Positions 1-4,979 of a stretch of 7,316 bases of DNA are shown piece after piece. The position numbers were made by a program, and so were the translations under genes. The first letter of the stretch is position 1, and the number at the start of each line of letters is the position of its first letter. The stretch is from a candidate division TA06 bacterium SM23_40 (lineage in GTDB: Bacteria > LJUI01 > SM1-40): contig LJUI01000129.1 of the NCBI GenBank assembly GCA_001303705.1, positions 1 to 7,316 of the forward strand, read 5' to 3'. The notes beneath the pieces are model-generated. The model was not told where the DNA came from. It saw only the letters and a program-made list of their open reading frames with translations, and did not search any database.

Positions 1-186
1 CAGGACGACCAACACGACGACTGTCAGCATCGGTACATATGACAGATGGTTTATTCCCCACAGCTGAGCGAACGGCGTGAGCCCCGCCACGAGTGCCACC
101 GCGATGAGGACCAGCGAGGCAATGAGGACAGAGTCCTGCCACGCCGGCCGTTTTGACTTGACTTCACCATTTCGGTGCTCCATCAT
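1..186 (-). CDS. N-terminal part of a membrane protein (runs off left edge)
   Basis: An open minus-strand frame begins with tandem ATG codons at 186-184 and 183-181 and stays open for 62 codons to the window edge. A GGAG motif at 196-193 sits 6 nt upstream of the first ATG. The product starts with a short charged stretch (MMEHRNGEVKSKRPAW). A hydrophobic segment follows at about residues 19-36 (SVLIASLVLIAVALVAGL), then a short polar turn, and a second hydrophobic stretch begins near residue 51 (VPMLTVVVLVVL). This is the pattern of a polytopic inner-membrane protein whose first helix follows a cytoplasmic N-terminus. I do not recognise the family from this fragment; a transporter subunit or a small uncharacterised membrane protein are both possible. 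It diverges from nth, and I see no convincing promoter for it. Confidence 0.6.
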   Translation of the reverse strand, partial: MMEHRNGEVKSKRPAWQDSVLIASLVLIAVALVAGLTPFAQLWGINHLSYVPMLTVVVLVVL

Positions 187-384
187 GGAGGCTCCGATGT
201 AGTAGCACTGCCACGGTGACGGGTGATTGTGCAGGTCGATCTCGACGACTGATACATTCGAGTCCCGACGGTATTGTGGGGACAACGATTGAATCTAGCA
301 CGTTGTGGGTGATTTGTCGAGCAACGAGAAGAGTGTGCGGAGGTCTCCCCCCGGACAGTTCTCCCTCACGAACGGCTCATACAC

Positions 385-388
385 AGGA
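385..388 (+). promoter_or_regulatory. Ribosome binding site that fixes the nth start
   Basis: AGGA lies 9 nt upstream of the ATG at 398. The frame is open further upstream to a GTG at 305, but no Shine-Dalgarno stands in front of that codon. The extra 31 residues it would add are not part of the endonuclease III fold as I know it. Confidence 0.5.
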
Positions 389-397
389 CTCATAGCC

Positions 398-1051
398 ATG
401 CCAGAGCGCTTCGCCGATAAGCGCGCGCGAGCGGGGAGAATCGTTCGCGCCTTGAAGCAGGCCTATCCAGACGCCCGCTGCGCGCTCCATCACTCATCTC
501 CACTCGAACTCCTTGTCGCGACGATACTCTCGGCCCAATGCACCGACGAGCGTGTCAATCAGGTGACCAGGGGGCTCTTTGCGAAGTATCGGAGCGCCTG
601 CGACTTCGTCTCTGCCGATCCGCATCAACTCGAGAACGAGATCAGGTCGACCGGGTTCTACCGGAATAAGACGAAGCACATACAGGCGGCGAGTGCAGCG
701 CTCGTCGAACGCCACCACGGAGAGGTGCCCAACACGATGGAGGCGCTCGTCGAACTTCCCGGGGTCGCGCGGAAGACCGCCAATGTCGTACTCGGGACTG
801 CGTTTGGCAAGACTGCTGGCATCGTCGTCGACACGCACGTTCACCGCCTGGCGAAACGCCTCGACCTCTCCCGAGAAAAGGATCCTGAGAAGGTGGAGCA
901 GAATCTCATGTCGCTTGTGCCAGAAGAAGACTGGATTCAGTTCTCGTACATGCTGATCGAGCACGGCCGGACCGTGTGCAAGGCACGCACCCCTCAGTGC
1001 GGAATCTGCGTCCTTTCGTCCAACTGCCCATCCGCCTCTCTCGAGGCCTGA
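398..1051 (+). CDS. nth: Endonuclease III (DNA glycosylase/AP lyase)
   Basis: Base-excision-repair enzyme that removes oxidised pyrimidines from DNA and cleaves the abasic site by beta-elimination. The 217-residue length is typical of the family. Visible landmarks (numbered from the ATG at 398): LSAQCTD near 44-50, matching LLSAQATD in E. coli Nth; the helix-hairpin-helix LPGVARKTANVVLG at 120-133 with the catalytic Lys at 126; VDTHVHR with the catalytic Asp at 145; and the 4Fe-4S cluster motif C-x6-C-x2-C-x5-C at Cys 194, 201, 204 and 210. All key residues are intact, so the enzyme should be active. An upstream GTG at 305 would add 31 residues without family support or a ribosome site; I reject it as the start. 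The gene diverges from the partial membrane protein, stands apart from the next gene, and has no obvious intrinsic terminator. Confidence 0.96.
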   Translation: MPERFADKRARAGRIVRALKQAYPDARCALHHSSPLELLVATILSAQCTDERVNQVTRGLFAKYRSACDFVSADPHQLENEIRSTGFYRNKTKHIQAASAALVERHHGEVPNTMEALVELPGVARKTANVVLGTAFGKTAGIVVDTHVHRLAKRLDLSREKDPEKVEQNLMSLVPEEDWIQFSYMLIEHGRTVCKARTPQCGICVLSSNCPSASLEA

Positions 1052-1117
1052 ATGGGGACACTACCCCCAGCCGCTGATCAAACCACTCCGCCGGGCACTC
1101 CAGCCCACCGGGAAGCC

Positions 1118-1148
1118 CCCTACCCAACGTCTGTAACACCCTACCCAA
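1118..1148. repeat. 10-bp direct repeat, 21 bp apart
   Basis: CCCTACCCAA occurs at 1118-1127 and again at 1139-1148. The start-to-start distance is 21 bp, about two helical turns, so both copies would face the same side of the DNA. This could be a binding site for a regulator acting on the downstream gene, but two short copies in GC-rich DNA may also be chance. Confidence 0.3.
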
Positions 1149-1309
1149 GTCCGGCACGATTTCCGGCTGACCGGCGCAGACAGCGCGCATGCATCATATA
1201 GATAACCTGCTCGCCCATTTACTGTTATGCGATACCGCCATCTTCCCTCAGGGCGTACTCAACTTTGGCCCGATTCTTGCGCTCCTTCAGGCTGTCTCTC
1301 TCAGAGCCG

Positions 1310-1357
1310 GTCCGAGGCGCCCATGGTCCACGCGACTGTGTCTTTGGCGCCTCGGAC
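1310..1357 (+). promoter_or_regulatory. Perfect 12-bp hairpin in the leader of the 98-residue gene
   Basis: GTCCGAGGCGCC (1310-1321) is the exact reverse complement of GGCGCCTCGGAC (1346-1357), leaving a 24-base loop. It lies 60 bases upstream of the ATG at 1418, with no T-tract after it, so it does not look like an intrinsic terminator. It may be an mRNA-stabilising or regulatory leader structure, or a DNA site for a dimeric protein. Confidence 0.55.
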
Positions 1358-1401
1358 AATTCTGGGCGTGCGAGCAGAGTTGGGACGAAGGAAGTGTGAG
1401 C

Positions 1402-1409
1402 AAAGGAGG
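1402..1409 (+). promoter_or_regulatory. Near-ideal Shine-Dalgarno for the 98-residue gene
   Basis: AAAGGAGG sits 8 nt before the ATG at 1418. It is the strongest ribosome site in the window and fixes the start of an otherwise unrecognised small gene. Confidence 0.85.
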
Positions 1410-1417
1410 CTAACGCA

Positions 1418-1714
1418 ATGGCCAAAACCCAGAAGATCGACACCCAGACCTACAACTACAACTACACGTGGAAGAAGGGTGTCTGGCCGACCATGACGAT
1501 TCAGGACATCACGACTCCGGGCTGCTACGTCGATTGGCACACTGGTCATCTGTACCGGGTCAATCCGGAGATGCTCGAAGTCGGGGGCACCATCTTCAGT
1601 TGCTTCTGCTCGACTGATCCCTGGCTGGTTGTCAAGATCAGCGATAACTACCTGTTACCGTTGGACGAGGCCAGGATCCTCGCGGCCAATGCCTCCGCGA
1701 ATGTCAATTTCTAG
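1418..1714 (+). CDS. Orphan 98-residue protein, function unknown
   Basis: I do not recognise this protein. The gene is supported by an AAAGGAGG ribosome site at ideal spacing and by a very strong terminator 53 bases after its stop. Both suggest a monocistronic, well expressed unit. The product has a Lys-rich start (MAKTQKIDTQ), then a Tyr/Asn run (TYNYNYTW, 11-18), a Gly/Tyr/Trp/His-rich middle (PGCYVDWHTGHLYRVNP, 34-50), a Cys-x-Cys pair (Cys62, Cys64) plus Cys36, a hydrophobic beta-like stretch (WLVVKI, 69-74), an Ala-rich helix-like stretch (DEARILAANASA, 83-94) and a C-terminal Phe. I see no signal peptide or membrane helix, so it is probably cytosolic. Three Cys and two His might bind metal, but their spacing matches no motif I know. 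Confidence 0.75.
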   Translation: MAKTQKIDTQTYNYNYTWKKGVWPTMTIQDITTPGCYVDWHTGHLYRVNPEMLEVGGTIFSCFCSTDPWLVVKISDNYLLPLDEARILAANASANVNF

Positions 1715-1766
1715 AGGTCGGGGCAGATTGTCCAACGCCAGCTGGTGAGTCTGCTCGCTTTTCCCA

Positions 1767-1810
1767 GAAACGACCTGCCCGTGAGACGAACCTCACGGGC
1801 AGGTCGTTTT
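1767..1810 (+). terminator. Strong Rho-independent terminator after the 98-residue gene
   Basis: ACGACCTGCCCGTGAG (1770-1785) pairs perfectly with 1792-1807 around a 6-base loop (ACGAAC). Two A-T pairs and one G-T pair extend the stem outward. The right arm ends in TTTT (1807-1810). The stem and T-run make this a textbook intrinsic terminator. The matching A-run on the left arm is short, so any reverse-direction activity would be weaker. It isolates the 98-residue gene from the Omp85 gene. Confidence 0.93.
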
Positions 1811-1871
1811 GTGCCGCCGAGGCCCCCCTGCACCGGCCTCCTCGCTCCACCGGGTACCACCAGAATCGCCC

Positions 1872-1900
1872 TTGCGCGCAGAGCGGTGGTGGTGTATAGA
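1872..1900 (+). promoter_or_regulatory. Possible promoter for the Omp85 gene
   Basis: TTGCGC (1872-1877), a 17-base spacer and TATAGA (1895-1900) form a weak sigma70-like pair (3 of 6 and 4 of 6 consensus bases). It lies after the terminator and about 75 bases before the start codon. A separate promoter is expected there because the terminator cuts off read-through. Confidence 0.3.
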
Positions 1901-1962
1901 TGTATCATCATACCTTGCCGATAACTTCCACGCAAAGTCCATGGTTCCTCCAACCGGCCCAG

Positions 1963-1973
1963 AAGGGAAGGAG
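1963..1973 (+). promoter_or_regulatory. Purine-rich ribosome binding region of the Omp85 gene
   Basis: AAGGGAAGGAG precedes two adjacent candidate starts, ATG 1977 and GTG 1980. The AAGGAG part is only 3 nt from the ATG and 6 nt from the GTG, while the AAGGG part is 9 nt from the ATG. Either start is therefore possible, and they differ by one residue. Confidence 0.5.
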
Positions 1974-1976
1974 TCG

Positions 1977-3257
1977 ATGGTGCTGGTCCACCTCATCGCA
2001 GCCTCCGCACTCGTGCTCGGCACACTCGGTGTGGACCACGGCCCCACGGGGGTGTCGCACTGGGAGGTGATCGACAGAATCATCCTGAGAGGGAATGAGA
2101 GAACGAAGGACTTCGTTATCCTCAGGGAGCTCCGCTATGAGCCCGGCGACGAACTGAGCGAAGAGATGCTCTCAGAAGGCTCCAATCACCTGCTTAACAC
2201 GGGCCTGTTCGCCGACGTCAACTACCGCCTGGTACAGAATGAAGATCCCTCGTTCGTCGCGGTCGAGCTGGAGGTTCTCGAACGCCCCTCCTGGTATCTC
2301 CTCCCCTCTCTCGACTGGGATCCTGACAGGGGAAGGGACGACTGGAGGGAGGGAATCTCTGTCGGTCTGTCTGGCAAGAACGTCAACTTCAGGGGAGAGG
2401 CCCAGACACTGGCGGGGAATGCATGCGTGGGGGCGGAAGAGGCCGTCGAACTCAGTTGGGACACGCCGTGGGTGGGGAGCACACGGACTTCGCTCTCCCT
2501 GAAAGCCGGCTGGGAAGAGACTCGGGATCCTTTCTACGCCAGGGAGGAGACCATCGCCCGGGGTGGGCTCGGGCTGACGCGGTGGATCACCGAGCATCAC
2601 TCGGTGGGACTGGACGCGGGAATCGAGGATCGCCATCGTCGGCCCAACGACGGCTCGTCTGAGGAGGAGGAAGACGCTCTGTTCTTCACTCCCTCAGTGC
2701 GCTTCGGGTACGACTCTCGCGATCTCCGTGTCTCCCCCAGTGCAGGGAGCCTCCTCGAACTCTCGGCCACACAGTCGCGCGACTGGGCCACCGGTGACTA
2801 CGCGTCTACGACGTACGCACTCGACGCCCGACACTTCAGAAGGATCTGGGGGCCTCAGACTCTGGCGATCGGCCTCCCCTCCAAACTGAGCCGCGGGACG
2901 ATGCCGGAATATCTGGAATTACGGGTAGGTGGTGTGAATACGATCCGCGGATGGCCCCAGGGGGTTTCGCAGGGAATACATTCGGTCGTCGGGACTGTCG
3001 AGTATCGCATTCCCCTCGTAGAAAAGCAGCAGCTCCCTCTGCCGTACTTTGGACTTTGCGATTTTTCAGTCGCCTCAGCCCTGTTCGCCGACGCCGGCAT
3101 GACCTGGAGCCAGAGGCCCAGTCAGGAACACTTCCTCACAGGGTTCGGACTCGGCATCCGCATCTTCGTCCCATTCGCGGACGTCATCAGACTCGACTAT
3201 GCCTGGAATAGCGAATTCGACGGGCGCTGGCAGATCGAGAAGGACGTCAAGCTTTGA
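1977..3257 (+). CDS. Short Omp85/surface-antigen outer-membrane protein with one POTRA domain
   Basis: A 426-residue outer-membrane beta-barrel protein of the BamA/TamA/FhaC superfamily, whose members fold or move proteins across the outer membrane. A hydrophobic N-terminus (VLVHLIAASALVLGTLG, 2-18) looks like a signal peptide but lacks the usual Lys/Arg. One POTRA-like domain spans about 30-102 (VIDRIILRGNERT, then LLNTGLFADVNYRL). The barrel follows from about 105, with the typical YDSRD (245-249) and the loop-6 type motif GGVNTIRGW (318-326). An acidic stretch (SSEEEED, 227-233) is probably a loop. The last residues, DVKL, do not give the aromatic end seen in many barrel proteins. With a single POTRA it is too short for BamA itself; its client is unknown. 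An ATG at 1941 would add 12 residues, including one Lys, but has no ribosome site. Confidence 0.85.
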   Translation: MVLVHLIAASALVLGTLGVDHGPTGVSHWEVIDRIILRGNERTKDFVILRELRYEPGDELSEEMLSEGSNHLLNTGLFADVNYRLVQNEDPSFVAVELEVLERPSWYLLPSLDWDPDRGRDDWREGISVGLSGKNVNFRGEAQTLAGNACVGAEEAVELSWDTPWVGSTRTSLSLKAGWEETRDPFYAREETIARGGLGLTRWITEHHSVGLDAGIEDRHRRPNDGSSEEEEDALFFTPSVRFGYDSRDLRVSPSAGSLLELSATQSRDWATGDYASTTYALDARHFRRIWGPQTLAIGLPSKLSRGTMPEYLELRVGGVNTIRGWPQGVSQGIHSVVGTVEYRIPLVEKQQLPLPYFGLCDFSVASALFADAGMTWSQRPSQEHFLTGFGLGIRIFVPFADVIRLDYAWNSEFDGRWQIEKDVKL

Positions 3258-3264
3258 CCTGTGT

Positions 3265-4626
3265 TCAGTCCTGTCGCGGACGATACAGCCGTTCGCGTGC
3301 GATCTCGAGAGAGAGGTTGAACTCACCTGCCAGCACCTGTGCGGCCAGGCAGGCGGCGAACTCGCGCGCAGTATCGATACCCATAATGCGGAGCGCCTCG
3401 CGTCCCGGCGGAGGAATGAGCCCCTCGCTGCACGATAGAGTGCCGGCCTCAACGTTTGGCAGTTCCACTCCATAGACCAATTCGTCACCCTCCACACCGG
3501 CGTAGATGCGCTCCAACGAGGAGACGAGCGGCGAGTGGGGATTCACTTTAGTCGCCTTGTACATGCCGGCGATGATCTCTCCCCCCATCCCTGTATGGTG
3601 AAACCATCCCATCTTCTCCACGCCGCTCGCATCGAGCCTCACGAACGAGAGGAGCCGCTCTGCACTGCACTCGAAGTACTTCCCGAATGAGGCAAGGGGG
3701 ACGTGGACCTCGGCGGCCGCATATCTCCCCCGCTTGTTCCGGGGGCTCGGCTTGAGATCGCCGTCATAACCCTGTGCGATCGCACTCACCTCGACCTCGA
3801 TGCTGTGCTTCCGGAGTTCTGCGTCCACAAGCTCCTTCACCGCTCCCACTGCCTGACTGATCGCCCCGTGACCCCGATAGTTGACGAAGTCCGCGGTGAA
3901 TTCGACAAACAGGAAAAAGGAATGTGGATCGTCGGCCCTGAAGAACTCGACAGTGGCAGGCTGGCCATCCCACTTCCCCAAGATCTTTCTCAGCCGGTCT
4001 TCGAGACTCCCCATCGCGCCGCCTATGACCTTGAGGGCCCGCTCCCTCTCCTCCTCCTTCCCAAAGATGAGACCGACACATCTGCTCGCGCTCGCTCGCT
4101 GCCCCACCTTGACCCTGGCCCCGCCGAACCTGTTAATCATATGGCACCCGCGGCACACACCGATCGGCCCCAGGCCCGTGCCGTACTGCAGCAGTATCTG
4201 GAACTCCCCGTCACAGTCGCCGGTCAGACGGATCGATCCCGCGAACGAGTAATAGTCCTCGGTCCCACCGACATAGTTATTCACAAGAGGAGCGTACCGC
4301 TCCGCCGAGGAGTCGGCGGGCTTCAGCGCCCCCCTACACAACGTGCATCTCTTATCGGTGTCGGCGGCATCAAGCTCGAAGGTCGTGCGATCATGCTCGC
4401 ACACATAGCGCACCTTGTAGGGGGTTTCAGGGATAGCGATGTGCCGGAACTCGATTCCGGTTCTCTTCGCGATCCACTGCCTCCTCGCCTCGGCGGCGAG
4501 GCCGAATTGTTCGGGAGGAGCGAGACCATGAACCTCGATGAGGTACCCCTCTACTTTCCAGGGCGGCATCTCCCCCGCCTCGAGCATCGCCACGGCCTCA
4601 TCGACAGCCTTCCTCGATCCTGCCAT
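3265..4626 (-). CDS. Divergent HMG-CoA reductase-like protein with zinc-ribbon insertion, probably not a standard reductase
   Basis: The 453-residue product reads like HMG-CoA reductase from end to end (numbering from the ATG at 4626). Residues 8-63 match the N-terminal helices (AVAMLEAGEMP, AEARRQWIAKRTGIEF). NNYVGG (116-121) sits where ENVIG is expected, then DGEFQIL (139-145). VCRGCHMI (157-164) sits at VNRGCKAI. DGDLKP (288-293) sits at CTDKKP. VEAGTLSCSEGL and REALRIMGI (about 392-417) sit at VGTVGGGTGL and REALELLG. VLAGEFNLSL (431-440) matches VLAGELSLL. A zinc-ribbon-like insert, Cys76-x-His78 to Cys94-x2-Cys97, splits the N-terminal part. Catalytic Glu, Lys, Asp and His positions appear as Thr150, Leu291, Asn362 and Arg451. 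It may bind a CoA compound without reducing it; that is inference. Frames antisense to it are shadows. Confidence 0.8.
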   Translation of the reverse strand: MAGSRKAVDEAVAMLEAGEMPPWKVEGYLIEVHGLAPPEQFGLAAEARRQWIAKRTGIEFRHIAIPETPYKVRYVCEHDRTTFELDAADTDKRCTLCRGALKPADSSAERYAPLVNNYVGGTEDYYSFAGSIRLTGDCDGEFQILLQYGTGLGPIGVCRGCHMINRFGGARVKVGQRASASRCVGLIFGKEEERERALKVIGGAMGSLEDRLRKILGKWDGQPATVEFFRADDPHSFFLFVEFTADFVNYRGHGAISQAVGAVKELVDAELRKHSIEVEVSAIAQGYDGDLKPSPRNKRGRYAAAEVHVPLASFGKYFECSAERLLSFVRLDASGVEKMGWFHHTGMGGEIIAGMYKATKVNPHSPLVSSLERIYAGVEGDELVYGVELPNVEAGTLSCSEGLIPPPGREALRIMGIDTAREFAACLAAQVLAGEFNLSLEIARERLYRPRQD

Positions 4627-4633
4627 CGCCATA

Positions 4634-4639
4634 CCCCCT
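4634..4639 (-). promoter_or_regulatory. Ribosome site deciding the start of the reductase-like gene
   Basis: On the minus strand AGGGGG (4639-4634) ends 7 nt before the ATG at 4626 but only 1 nt before an ATG at 4632. The 4626 start is therefore preferred; the two differ by two residues. Confidence 0.55.
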
Positions 4640-4699
4640 GTCTCTCTTCAATATCTCTCTTCAGCGCCGTGTCGGCAGCACATCCTCCGGCTGCGGAGA

Positions 4700-4727
4700 G
4701 CGGCGGTGCCCACAGGGGCTCCGCCGC
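4700..4727 (-). promoter_or_regulatory. GC-rich hairpin in the leader of the reductase-like gene
   Basis: Plus-strand GCGGCGGTGCCC (4700-4711) pairs with GGGCTCCGCCGC (4716-4727) at 11 of 12 positions, with one T-T mismatch and a 4-base loop. No T-run follows on either strand, so it is not a standard terminator. In the minus transcript it lies about 75 bases before the start codon. Confidence 0.5.
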
Positions 4728-4808
4728 CCATCCCTCGGGTATGTCGCTATTCCTCATCGCTCCACATATTCCACCATCCTTGCTCGCCACACCGTTGGCG
4801 GTTGACGG

Positions 4809-4836
4809 ATTGTACCCCGTCTGGGGAACGTGTCAA
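4809..4836 (-). promoter_or_regulatory. Near-consensus sigma70 promoter for the reductase-like gene
   Basis: Reading the minus strand, TTGACA (4836-4831) is a perfect -35 box. It is followed by a 16-base spacer and TACAAT (4814-4809), a 5-of-6 -10 box. The spacer holds the palindrome CCCC-AGAC-GGGG. The expected transcript start near 4802 gives a long leader of about 175 bases. Confidence 0.75.
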
Positions 4837-4885
4837 GGAGAAATGGAACCGTCACAAACGGAACCAGGAGGGAATGCAGTTCGTC

Positions 4886-4914
4886 TTGACAATAGACGCC
4901 CTCCTCTCTAGAAT
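4886..4914 (+). promoter_or_regulatory. Near-consensus sigma70 promoter for the ABC exporter operon
   Basis: TTGACA (4886-4891) is a perfect -35 box. A 17-base spacer and TAGAAT (4909-4914, 5 of 6) follow. Transcription should start near 4921, about 60 bases before the ATPase start codon. Confidence 0.82.
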
Positions 4915-4979
4915 GACGCAACGCAGACTGGTGTAGGCTTCCCCCTCCACACGCTGACCAGGAAAGGGGAGATCTTTCG

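Larger units (their letters stand above)
1052..1417. other. 366-base intergenic region between nth and the 98-residue gene
   Basis: I see no supported gene here. Short frames on both strands lack ribosome sites or overlap nth. The region holds a 10-bp direct repeat (1118-1148), a TATAGAT stretch at 1197-1203 that could be a -10 box but has no recognisable -35 partner, a 12-bp perfect hairpin (1310-1357), and the Shine-Dalgarno of the next gene. No T-tract hairpin follows nth. Most of it probably acts as promoter and 5' leader for the 98-residue gene. Confidence 0.55.
4627..4979. other. Divergent regulatory region between the reductase-like gene and the ABC operon
   Basis: This region of about 350 bases holds no supported gene. 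It contains a strong promoter in each direction (minus 4836-4809, plus 4886-4914) with 49 bases between the two -35 boxes. It also holds a GC-rich hairpin in the minus-strand leader (4700-4727), a CCCC-4-GGGG palindrome inside the minus promoter spacer (4815-4826), and GGAAC repeated at 4824, 4845 and 4860. The leader of the reductase-like mRNA would be about 175 bases, against about 60 bases for the ABC operon. Confidence 0.7.

Noticed and set aside
227-255. TTGTGC-17-TGATAC as a promoter for nth
   Set aside because: The -10 box matches the consensus poorly, so the spacing alone is not enough.
305-397. GTG-started N-terminal extension of nth
   Set aside because: No Shine-Dalgarno is present before the GTG, and the added residues do not belong to the family.
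1056-1070. Small GGGG/CCCC hairpin after the nth stop as a possible terminator
   Set aside because: The stem is only about five pairs and no T-run follows.
1189-1413. A 74-codon plus-strand frame just upstream of the orphan gene
   Set aside because: It has no ribosome site, its composition looks random, and it runs through the 12-bp hairpin and the Shine-Dalgarno of the next gene.
3703-4911. A 402-codon plus-strand open frame antisense to the reductase-like gene
   Set aside because: The minus frame carries family motifs, a ribosome site and a promoter. The plus frame has no recognisable domains, runs through the divergent promoter region, and is a by-product of GC-rich codon use.
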